Shown here one piece after another: positions 30,001-36,308 of a stretch of DNA of 64,000 nt. Position 1 is the stretch's first letter, and each line of letters starts with the position of its first letter. The translations under genes were made by a program, and so were the position numbers. The notes beneath the pieces were generated by a model that was not told where the DNA came from, did not search any database, and saw nothing but the letters and a program-made list of their open reading frames with translations. Source of the stretch: Candidatus Accumulibacter similis (GTDB lineage: Bacteria; Pseudomonadota; Gammaproteobacteria; Burkholderiales; Rhodocyclaceae); the NCBI GenBank assembly GCA_013347225.1, contig CP054595.1, forward strand, positions 3,282,415 through 3,346,414, written 5' to 3'.

Positions 30001-32395
30001 GCGTCACACCGCTGAGCGTGGTCACCGTGAAGTTGGCGCGGTCCTCGAAAAAAATCACCGTGTCGGTGCCGGCACCGCCGTCGATGATGTCGTCTCCACC
30101 CCGGCCGTCAAAGGTCTCGTTGGCGCCCGTGCCACTCATGCCTTCCGCGAAATAGGTGCCGATGACGAGGGTATTGCTGCTCGGCGCAATCGCGACGGTC
30201 GCATCGGCGAACTGGAGCTTTTCGACGTTGGTCAGGAAGAGCTCGTCGTAGGCGTAACGACCGGAACCGCCGGAGTGATAGACCCGCGTCACACCGCTGA
30301 GCGTGGTCACCGTGAAGTTGGCGCGGTCCTCGAAGAAAATCACCGTGTCGGTGCCGGCACCGCCATCGATGGTGTCGTTGCCACCCCGGCCGTCAAAGGT
30401 CTCGTTGGCGCCCGTGCCACTCATGCCTTCCGCGAAATAGGTGCCGATGACGAGGGTATTGCTGCTCGGCGCAATCGCGACGGTCGCATCGGCGAACTGG
30501 AGCTTTTCGACGTTGGTCAGGAAGAGCTCGTCGTAGGCGTAACGACCGGAACCGCCGGAGTGATAGACCCGCGTCACACCGCTGAGCGTGGTCACCGTGA
30601 AGTTGGCGCGGTCCTCGAAGAAAATCACCGTGTCGGTGCCGGCACCGCCATCGATGGTGTCGTTGCCACCCCGGCCGTCAAAGGTCTCGTTGGCGCCCGT
30701 GCCACTCATGCCTTCCGCGAAATAGGTGCCGATGACGAGGGTATTGCTGCTCGGCGCAACCGCGACGGTCGCATCGGCGAACTGGAGCTTTTCGACGTTG
30801 GTCAGGAAGAGCTCGTCGTAGGCGTAACGACCGGAACCGCCGGAGTGATGGACCCGCGTCACACCGCTGAGCGTGGTCACCGTGAAGTTGGCGCGGTCCT
30901 CGAAAAAAATCACCGTGTCGGTGCCGGCACCGCCGTCGATGATGTCGTCTCCACCCCGGCCGTCAAAGGTCTCGTTGGCGCCCGTGCCACTCATGCCTTC
31001 CGCGAAATAGGTGCCGATGACGAGGGTATTGCTGCTCGGCGCAATCGCGACGGTCGCATCGGCGAACTGGAGCTTTTCGACGTTGGTCAGGAAGAGCTCG
31101 TCGTAGGCGTAACGACCGGAACCGCCGGAGTGATAGACCCGCGTCACACCGCTGAGCGTGGTCACCGTGAAGTTGGCGCGGTCCTCGAAGAAAATCACCG
31201 TGTCGGTGCCGGCACCGCCATCGATGGTGTCGTTGCCACCCCGGCCGTCAAAGGTCTCGTTGGCGCCCGTGCCACTCATGCCTTCCGCGAAATAGGTGCC
31301 GATGACGAGGGTATTGCTGCTCGGCGCAATCGCGACGGTCGCATCGGCGAACTGGAGCTTTTCGACGTTGGTCAGGAAGAGCTCGTCGTAGGCGTAACGA
31401 CCGGAACCGCCGGAGTGATGGACCCGCGTCACACCGCTGAGCGTGGTCACCGTGAAGTTGGCGCGGTCCTCGAAAAAAATCACCGTGTCGGTGCCGGCAC
31501 CGCCGTCGATGATGTCGTCTCCACCCCGGCCGTCAAAGGTCTCGTTGGCGCCCGTGCCACTCATGCCTTCCGCGAAATAGGTGCCGATGACGAGGGTATT
31601 GCTGCTCGGCGCAATCGCGACGGTCGCATCGGCGAACTGGAGCTTTTCGACGTTGGTCAGGAAGAGCTCGTCGTAGGCGTAACGGCCTGAACCGCCGGAG
31701 TGATAGACCCGCGTCACACCGCTGAGCGTGGTCACCGTGAAATTGGCGCGGTCCTCGAAAAAGATCGCCGTGTCGGTGCCGGCACCGCCGTCGATGGTGT
31801 CGTTGCCACCTTGTCCATCGATGGTGTCGTTGCCGCTCGTCCCGCTGAGGGCTTCCGAGCTGTAGTTGCCTAGAATTGCCGCCAGCAGCCCTGCGTATGT
31901 GGATTGTAGCTTGGTCTCGGAGAGCGGTTCGTTATCGATCGCACCCGTCGAGCGCTCCATCACCCAATCCCCACCCAACGCCGCTTTCCCCGTCAGATCC
32001 GTCGACGCAGCCACATCAGCCCCCGTGGCCGCCGCCAGTTGCGCGATGAACGCCTGCCCACCATCGCCCTGCGCCACACTGCAACCATAGAGCAAAATGT
32101 CCCCGGTCTCGCTCAAGCTCCGTCCGATCGCTTGCAGTGTCGCCTCGTAGCTCGCCAAGTTGCCCGCGGTCAGCATCGTGCTGCCCAAGTACAAGGTCCC
32201 CGGAGCGCCGTGCGAAATGACCTGGATCGCATCGAGCCCGGTGTGCGCCGACAGGATCCGCTCCATCTGCCTGATGCCATCCGCGCCGGCATGCAGCAGA
32301 TGCCACTCGCTTCCCTCCGCCAGGCCGGCGATCAGGGTCTGGTAATCGGCGACGCGGGAATCGACGAAGAACATTTGACGGGCGGCGGCAGTCAT
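24032..32395 (-). CDS. Giant DUF4347 / Calx-beta / lipase / RTX protein (2787 aa)
   Basis: Predicted secreted multidomain protein. Residues ~5-170 form a DUF4347 domain with VISHGAPG (His62) and LLYGCSVAQG (Cys105). Residues ~175-930 are eight ~95-residue repeats (FEDRANFTVTTLSGVTRV, NVEKLQFADATVAIAP). Next come a Calx-beta domain (VGEGAGTVSFTVARSG), a PPC-like domain (~1060-1180, DTDWFKTSLVAGTAY) and two more Calx-beta-like domains. A class 3 lipase-like domain (~1430-1650) has the nucleophile elbow GHSLGAAMA near 1533. Then follow five ~155-residue modules with GGxGxD calcium sites and an LTSLDFLVT C-terminus. The start ATG 32395 has GAGGTG upstream; the 25 residues before it look non-coding. 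Likely type I export, adhesion or matrix function, with possible esterase activity. Confidence 0.8.
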   Translation of the reverse strand: MTAAARQMFFVDSRVADYQTLIAGLAEGSEWHLLHAGADGIRQMERILSAHTGLDAIQVISHGAPGTLYLGSTMLTAGNLASYEATLQAIGRSLSETGDILLYGCSVAQGDGGQAFIAQLAAATGADVAASTDLTGKAALGGDWVMERSTGAIDNEPLSETKLQSTYAGLLAAILGNYSSEALSGTSGNDTIDGQGGNDTIDGGAGTDTAIFFEDRANFTVTTLSGVTRVYHSGGSGRYAYDELFLTNVEKLQFADATVAIAPSSNTLVIGTYFAEGMSGTGANETFDGRGGDDIIDGGAGTDTVIFFEDRANFTVTTLSGVTRVHHSGGSGRYAYDELFLTNVEKLQFADATVAIAPSSNTLVIGTYFAEGMSGTGANETFDGRGGNDTIDGGAGTDTVIFFEDRANFTVTTLSGVTRVYHSGGSGRYAYDELFLTNVEKLQFADATVAIAPSSNTLVIGTYFAEGMSGTGANETFDGRGGDDIIDGGAGTDTVIFFEDRANFTVTTLSGVTRVHHSGGSGRYAYDELFLTNVEKLQFADATVAVAPSSNTLVIGTYFAEGMSGTGANETFDGRGGNDTIDGGAGTDTVIFFEDRANFTVTTLSGVTRVYHSGGSGRYAYDELFLTNVEKLQFADATVAIAPSSNTLVIGTYFAEGMSGTGANETFDGRGGNDTIDGGAGTDTVIFFEDRANFTVTTLSGVTRVYHSGGSGRYAYDELFLTNVEKLQFADATVAIAPSSNTLVIGTYFAEGMSGTGANETFDGRGGDDIIDGGAGTDTVIFFEDRANFTVTTLSGVTRVHHSGGSGRYAYDELFLTNVEKLQFADATVAIAPSSNTLVIGTYFAEGMSGTGANETFDGRGGNDTIDGGAGTDTVIFFEDRANFTVTTLSGVTRVYHSGGSGRYAYDELFLTNVEKLQFADTTTPLMYSISPGSATVGEGAGTVSFTVARSGLLPAETVYVSTTQSEGTPNIGDYTGKLNEVLSFAAGETSKTVMLSITNDTVLENDETFGLVVQRDASDLLNTYLAKSTFTIHSDDAATLDDYSSTTATTGTISSGQTKRGAINFIGDTDWFKTSLVAGTAYQFELKGASSGSGTLKDPFLRLRDSDGNPVALAFADDGGTGFDSRFTFTPQTNGTYFLAAGTGYQENGMGTYALTQSVRTNAAGTSYKLTPQSPAVGEASGTLTFTLTRSGVMPSETVYASTVHGLKNGYADNTGNSDYNGLNNLGISFAAGQPSKTLSINIRDDALAEGNETFGVIIQAAPDPSINNWLARSSFTIVDNEPGLSSFRLSPQELVGDEATGHITVTLTRPAGLAPETVYVSTAAQPGGPANDADYVERNQYPVVFGQNEQTQSFDIQLLKDSVSEPREKFNLSVWRSANQNPQDLIFRSPFTIVDADDPSAPPLDRKSIFQKNDGMVGVLSDLMLAAYRFNDSFEIAQTFSKLKINALDLGSLAGYQKNGVFVNGNASAIVGRSSDAIFLSFTGTDEFWDKLGPSGWLQRENHFRLFDEFVVAVDQYASASGIKHIYVTGHSLGAAMAQAYMQKHPKDPKDGSVEYEAIVFANPGYGESLGGIGIGLNQPDTRMANILIEGDIIAVPDTFSPRRGDLYIVPTERSTVAELWGANTFDLHSQELYHEIGRKLEKLPSEFPDPASAQDLAIQTLFVPGMYVDATKAKPSLVYPQSQGAATTYALMKDASGQSTGFFSFANSTPVTVDMGAGQVSSTALHSVVGIGATGVAAVGAGVVLVGTPIKNLVVGSAVKVAKGLSIIGTALGNFIRGGHDDYIYAGGGDDIIDIGIGDGPDVYDGGDGVDTVIYASTTLGVVINLPVLSNNATGIEIDVDQIANIENVVGGSGPDRIIGSNVDNDLKGMAGNDTLDGGAGADSMTGGDGNDFYYVDHAGDVVSETNATTAGGIDLVFTTVASYTLGAQVENARILATGAANLTGNALDNLIYAGIGNNVLNGGAGSDTVTWVSGVSGASGVTASLANGTASGSGNDTLIGIEHLIGSSNADRLTGNGNANKLSGGLGNDTLDGGAGADSMTGGDGNDFYYVDHAGDVVSETNATASGGTDLVFTTVASYILGAHVENARILAAGAANLTGNALDNLLYAGLGNNVLNGGAGSDTVTWVSGVSGATGITASLASGSASGSGNDTLIGIEHLIGSSNGDRLTGNGNANRLSGGLGNDTLDGGAGADSMTGGDGNDFYYVDHAGDVVSETSAAAGGIDLVFTTVASYILGAHVENARILATGAANLTGNALDNLLYAGIGNNVLDGGTGSDTVTWVSGASGASGVTASLASGSASGSGNDTLIGIEHLIGSSNADRLTGNGNANKLSGGLGNDTLDGGAGADSMTGGDGNDFYYVDHAGDVVSETSAAAGGIDLVFTTVASYTLGAHVENARILATGAANLTGNALDNLIYAGIGNNVLNGGAGSDTVTWVSGVSGASGVTASLASGSASGSGNDNLIGIEHLIGSSNADRLTGNGNANRLGGGLGNDTLDGGAGADSMTGGDGNDFYYVDHAGDVVSETNAAAAGGTDLVFTTVASYTLGAHVENARILASGAANLTGNTLDNLLYAGLGNNVLNGGAGSDTVTWVSGVSGASGVTASLASGSASGSGTDTLIGIEHLVGSSNADRLTGDGNANKLSGGLGNDTLDGGGGADRLLGGLGNDSLIGGNGADIFRFDTLPDAASNRDTIGDYSVVDDTIELENAIFSSLTTTGALAVGRFRAGAGFNSAADADDYLIYDSSSGALYYDANGNTGAAPVQIASLTAGLALTSLDFLVT
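24430..26775 (-). repeat. Five 465-468-bp tandem repeats (RTX modules)
   Basis: The segment catcgaatcggcgccggcg recurs at 24866, 25331, 25796, 26264 and 26732, spacings of 465, 465, 468 and 468 bp. It encodes 155-156-residue modules containing GADSMTGGDGNDFYYVDHAG and ENARILATGAANLTGNALDN. Copies are very similar in DNA, indicating recent amplification or homogenisation. Confidence 0.9.
29631..31875 (-). repeat. Eight 285-bp tandem repeats
   Basis: The string tcatgccttccgcgaaatag occurs at 29851, 30136, 30421, 30706, 30991, 31276 and 31561, an exact 285-bp period; edge copies make eight units of 95 residues. Internal copies are almost base-identical. Two linked subtypes alternate: RVYHSGG with GGNDTIDGG, and RVHHSGG with GGDDIIDGG. 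Confidence 0.93.
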
Positions 32396-33308
32396 GAGGG
32401 CACCTCGGTTGGGGTTCGGGTCAAGTAATGAAGTGGGGGCAATGCCACCGGTCAGAGCGGCCGATGGCACGACACGGTCGGCTCGTCTTGTTTACCAGGA
32501 CGTGTCGATCGGGTGGGCGGACAAGAGAGGAGTTCTGGCGGGGTAGGAACGGTCTGCTCGCGGCCTCAGAGCCGCGACCGTGAGTGACGTGCCCAGTTTC
32601 GCGAACCGATTCCGAGTGGCACCGGCCGTGCTGCAAGCGGCTCATCGCCACCCTGACGGAACTCTGCATCTCCCGGAAGCGACGGCGTGACCACATGCAT
32701 GCAAACCGGGGCAGCGCAATCGGCGACCCGCCGTTCGGGACCCGTCGTCGCGACCCGGCTGTGCCGATCAGCGGAGCCCGACGAGCGCGACGACGCCGGC
32801 GGACAGACGACAGCACGCGTGTGCGCCCTCCTCCGGATTCCTCTCTCGACTTGGGCATGCGTGCCCCCTTATTGGCGTTGTTGTTTTTTGGCTTGATAAC
32901 ACAGGCGAGGCGGGAAGCGGTTGACCTGGATCAATAACGCTTATCTCCAGCGCATCGTCTGGCAGGGCGACACCGCCGGACGAGTCGAACGTGGCACGTG
33001 CCCTCTGCCCAAGGCCAGACCGCCGAGCGACGTAACGGGCCTCCTCATTCTGTGGTCCGCGGACGCTTCCGCGAACGCGACGGCAGAACGCACGCATAAC
33101 TGCCGAGGAACCCCATCCAGCCCCCTTTCCGAGGCCAGTCCAGCGGCCTCGAGTCGCACCGCTGGGAGAAAGCAGACAGCGCTTGACGCGCCGCCGCACG
33201 GCGGAGATACTTCCACCGAATCGGGCGTTCCGGCGTCCGTTTTGCCCTCGCATCTGGCTTCACCCTCCCCCCGACCTTCTCGATCAACCGAATCAGGACA
33301 CGCAAATC
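32396..33308. other. 0.9-kb regulatory gap between RTX giant and fba
   Basis: No convincing gene. A - strand frame of 145 codons starting at 32858 has AAGGGGG before its ATG, but the product is Arg-rich and unlike any family I know, so it may be a leader or chance. An FNR-type site lies at 32921-32934. The gap separates divergent genes and probably carries promoters for both. Confidence 0.5.
32893..32934 (-). promoter_or_regulatory. FNR/CRP-family site with aligned -10 (class II layout)
   Basis: TTGAC-CTGG-ATCAA at 32921-32934 matches the FNR half-site palindrome TTGAT-N4-ATCAA at nine of ten positions. On the - strand a TATCAA -10 element at 32893-32898 lies 32 bp from the site centre, the spacing expected if the site is centred at -41.5. 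Transcription would start near 32886 and run toward the giant RTX gene with a ~490-nt leader. Use by the + strand fba gene is possible but lacks an equally good -10. Confidence 0.5.
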
Positions 33309-34382
33309 ATGAGTGCATCAGAAGTCAAACCCGGCGTCGCCACCGGCGACGAGCTGCAGGCCATCTTCAATCTGGCGAAGGCCAGGCAGTTCGCCCTGCC
33401 GGCGGTGAATGTCATCAACACCAGCACGGTCAACGCGGTCATGGAGACCGCCGCCGAACTCAAGTCACCGGCGATCATCCAGTTCTCGAACGGCGGCGCG
33501 CAGTTCTTCGCCGGCAAGGGACTGGACAACAGCAACCAGCGTTCATGCGTCGCCGGTGCCGTCTCGGGCGCCAACCACATCCACCAGCTCGCCGCGCTCT
33601 ACGGCGCGACGATCATCCTGCACACCGACCACGCGGCGAAGAAACTGCTGCCGTGGATCGACGGCCTGCTCGATGCCGGTGAGCAGTACTTCAAGGCGCA
33701 TGGCAAGCCGCTCTACAGCTCGCACATGCTCGACCTCTCGGAAGAGCCGATCGAGGAGAACATCGAGATCTGCAAGCGTTATCTCCAGCGGATGAGCAGG
33801 ATGGGGATGACGCTGGAAATCGAACTCGGCGTCACCGGCGGCGAAGAGGACGGCGTCGACAATACCGGCGTCGACAGCTCGCGCCTGTACACGCAGCCCG
33901 AGGACGTCGCCTACGCTTACGAGGAACTGTCGAAGGTCAGCGACCGCTTCACCATCGCCGCCTCGTTCGGCAACGTGCACGGCGTGTACAAGCCGGGCAA
34001 CGTCAAGTTGCAGCCGGTCATCCTGAAGAACTCGCAGGAGTTCGTGCAGAAGAAATTCGGCACCGGCGCGCAGCCGATCAACTTCGTTTTCCACGGCGGC
34101 TCCGGGTCGACACTCGAGGAAATCCGCGAGGCCATCTCCTACGGCGTCGTCAAGATGAACATCGACACCGACCTGCAGTGGGCCTTCTGGGATGGCGTCA
34201 TGGGCTTCTACAAGAAGAACGAAGGTTACCTGCAGGGCCAGATCGGCAACCCCGAAGGCGACGACAAGCCGAACAAGAAGTTCTACGACCCGCGCGCCTG
34301 GCTGCGCAAGGGCGAGGACGCGTTCCGTGCGCGCCTGAAGCAGGCGTTTGCCGACCTGAACAACGTCGGTACCCTCGGATAA
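33309..34382 (+). CDS. fba: Fructose-bisphosphate aldolase, class II
   Basis: Cleaves fructose 1,6-bisphosphate to DHAP and glyceraldehyde 3-phosphate (and the reverse) in the cytoplasm. 357 residues, the length of the E. coli FbaA-type (class IIA) enzyme. ILHTDHAAKK carries Asp107-His108 for catalysis and Zn2+; ELGVTGGEEDGV, GNVHGVYKPGN, FVFHGGSGST and VVKMNIDTD form the phosphate and metal sites. ATG 33309 begins MSASEVKPGVATGDEL as in relatives. It is followed by a strong terminator and then pfp, so the two glycolytic genes are neighbours but mostly separate transcripts. Confidence 0.96.
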   Translation: MSASEVKPGVATGDELQAIFNLAKARQFALPAVNVINTSTVNAVMETAAELKSPAIIQFSNGGAQFFAGKGLDNSNQRSCVAGAVSGANHIHQLAALYGATIILHTDHAAKKLLPWIDGLLDAGEQYFKAHGKPLYSSHMLDLSEEPIEENIEICKRYLQRMSRMGMTLEIELGVTGGEEDGVDNTGVDSSRLYTQPEDVAYAYEELSKVSDRFTIAASFGNVHGVYKPGNVKLQPVILKNSQEFVQKKFGTGAQPINFVFHGGSGSTLEEIREAISYGVVKMNIDTDLQWAFWDGVMGFYKKNEGYLQGQIGNPEGDDKPNKKFYDPRAWLRKGEDAFRARLKQAFADLNNVGTLG

Positions 34383-34402
34383 TCGGCTGCATGGCAGGAC
34401 AG

Positions 34403-34435
34403 CGGGCTGGTCCAGAGGTGGACTGGCCCGTTTTT
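34403..34435 (+). terminator. Rho-independent terminator after fba
   Basis: Stem cgggctggtcca / tggactggcccg (12 bp with two G-U pairs), 4-nt loop gagg, then TTTTT, starting 20 nt after the fba stop. Confidence 0.9.
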
Positions 34436-34545
34436 GTGTCTGCCCCGTCCCCGAACGGCAGTCTGCAACCACCGCCAACGGGCCGGCTGCGCCGGCCCGA
34501 ACGAGGCAACCACGTAACCACACCACGTGACATAGAGGTCAAAGC

Positions 34546-36252
34546 ATGAGTACCCTCGTAGAACAGCTCCTCAACACCGAAGCGCACCGCTCGATCTTCG
34601 AGACGGCCGTGCGCCAGAACCCGCTGCCGGTCTGTGCCGCCTTCGGTTCCTCCGACCACCCGCAGCCGGTGCGCTTCAGCAACACCAGTCAGGTCCTTGG
34701 CACCAAGGATGCCGAAGGCGTTCGCGCGCAGTTCCCGCAAACCGTCGCCGCTTCCGGCAACGTCGTCCTCAGCTCGGCTGGCGTCAGCACCGCGGGCGTC
34801 ACCGGCAAGCGCGTCGCCGTCCTCTTTTCCGGCGGGCCGGCGGCCGGCGGCCACAACGTCGTCTGCGGCCTGAAGCGCGTCCTCGGTGCGGGCAACACGC
34901 TGTTCGGCGTCAAGGCCGGACCCAAGGGCCTGCTCAAAGGATCGCTGTTCGAGATCACCGACGCCAACGTCGACTTCATCCTCAACACCGGCGGCTTCGA
35001 TTTCCTCGGCTCGGACCGGACGAAGATCAAGTCGGCGGAGCAGTTCGCACAGGTGCGCGAGACCTGCATCAGGCACAACCTCGACGCGATCGTCGTCGTC
35101 GGCGGTGACGACTCGAACACCAACGCGGCGGTGCTCGCCGAATCGCTGTTCACCGGCGTCAAGGCCGACGGTTCCGGCGTCCAGGTCATCGGCGTGCCGA
35201 AGACGATCGACGGCGACCTGCAGATCGCCGGCCTGCTGTCGATCTCCTTCGGCTTCGACACCGCGACGCGAATCTACAGCGAGATGGTCGGCAACATCCT
35301 GCAGGACACCAGTTCGTCGCTGAAGTACTGGCACTTCGTCAAGCTGATGGGCCGCTCGGCCTCGCACGTCGCGCTCGAGGTGGCGCTGCAGACGAAACCG
35401 GCAATCGCGCTGATCTCCGAGGAGATCGCTGCCAAGCAGGAGTCGCTCGCCAGCATCATCGACCGCGTCGCCCGGGTAATCGTCGACCGTTCGCACAAGG
35501 GAATGAACTACGGCGTCCTGCTCGCACCCGAGGGCCTGATCGAGTTCATCCCCGAGATGAACGCGATGATCGCCGAACTCAACGACGTCCTGGCGCACCA
35601 CGCCGCCGAGTTCGCGGCGCTCGCCGACGACGCCAAGGCGGAATTCGTCGGCAGCAAGCTGAGCGCCGACAACGCCGCCCTCCTCGCCTCGCTGCCGCAC
35701 TACATCGTGAACATGCTGCTTGCCGAACGCGATTCGCACGGCAACCTGCAGGTCTCGCTGATCCCCACCGAGCAGTTGCTGATCGACATGGCGAAGAAGC
35801 GGGTGCGGGAACTCGACCCGGCCGTTCCCTTTGCCGCGCACAACCACTTCCTCGGCTACGAGGGCCGCTGCGGTGCGCCGACGCTTTTCGACGCCGCCTA
35901 CACCTACAACCTCGGCCTCACCGCCGGCTCGCTGATCCTCGACGGCCGCACCGGCTACATGGCGACGATCACCGGACTGAGCAGCGGCGGCACGCCGCAG
36001 GCGATCCCGCTCGCCGGCCTGCTGAATATCGAGCGGCGGCATGGCAAGGACGAGTTCGTGATCGAGAAGGCGCTGGTGAAGATGGACTCGCCAGCGATGA
36101 AGTTCTTCGCTTCGCGGCGTGACGAGTGGGCGGCGGCTGACCTTTTCTCCTCACCGGGTCCGCGGCAGTTCTGGGGTCCGACGACGCACCAGCTGCCGAT
36201 CACCGTCGCGCTGAACTCGGGTGCCGATTCGCTGATGTTCCGCATCGGCTGA
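34546..36252 (+). CDS. pfp: Pyrophosphate-dependent 6-phosphofructokinase
   Basis: Reversibly phosphorylates fructose 6-phosphate with PPi. 568 residues, the long clade of PPi-PFKs. SGGPAAGGH at 95-103, GGDDSNTN from 186 and PKTIDGDLQ from 218 are visible; Asp in the GGDD position, in place of Gly of ATP enzymes, is the accepted marker of PPi dependence. SASHVALEVALQTKP and YEGRCGAPTLFD follow as in the family. The reaction is freely reversible, so the enzyme can serve both glycolysis and gluconeogenesis. That suits an organism that cycles polyphosphate and glycogen, an inference about lifestyle. Confidence 0.94.
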   Translation: MSTLVEQLLNTEAHRSIFETAVRQNPLPVCAAFGSSDHPQPVRFSNTSQVLGTKDAEGVRAQFPQTVAASGNVVLSSAGVSTAGVTGKRVAVLFSGGPAAGGHNVVCGLKRVLGAGNTLFGVKAGPKGLLKGSLFEITDANVDFILNTGGFDFLGSDRTKIKSAEQFAQVRETCIRHNLDAIVVVGGDDSNTNAAVLAESLFTGVKADGSGVQVIGVPKTIDGDLQIAGLLSISFGFDTATRIYSEMVGNILQDTSSSLKYWHFVKLMGRSASHVALEVALQTKPAIALISEEIAAKQESLASIIDRVARVIVDRSHKGMNYGVLLAPEGLIEFIPEMNAMIAELNDVLAHHAAEFAALADDAKAEFVGSKLSADNAALLASLPHYIVNMLLAERDSHGNLQVSLIPTEQLLIDMAKKRVRELDPAVPFAAHNHFLGYEGRCGAPTLFDAAYTYNLGLTAGSLILDGRTGYMATITGLSSGGTPQAIPLAGLLNIERRHGKDEFVIEKALVKMDSPAMKFFASRRDEWAAADLFSSPGPRQFWGPTTHQLPITVALNSGADSLMFRIG

Positions 36253-36273
36253 GCCGCACCGCCTGGCTGTGAG

Positions 36274-36305
36274 CGGGGGAGCTTGGCCCTGGTCGGACTC
36301 CCCCG
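36274..36305. terminator. Convergent hairpin between pfp and the SNF2 gene
   Basis: Perfect 8-bp stem cgggggag / ctcccccg around a 16-nt loop, followed on the + strand by tcttcattt. It ends 3 nt before the stop of the - strand helicase, so it could serve pfp and possibly both genes. Confidence 0.6.
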
Positions 36306-36308
36306 TCT

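Noticed and set aside
29705..31690. 661-codon + strand frame opposite the 285-bp repeats
   Set aside because: Produced by a period divisible by three in a repeat with no stop on the reverse strand; same repeat period as the real gene and no independent support.
32421..32858. 145-codon - strand frame downstream of the FNR-type promoter
   Set aside because: It has a good ribosome site, but the product is Arg-rich with no family signal; kept only as a possible leader in the description of the gap.
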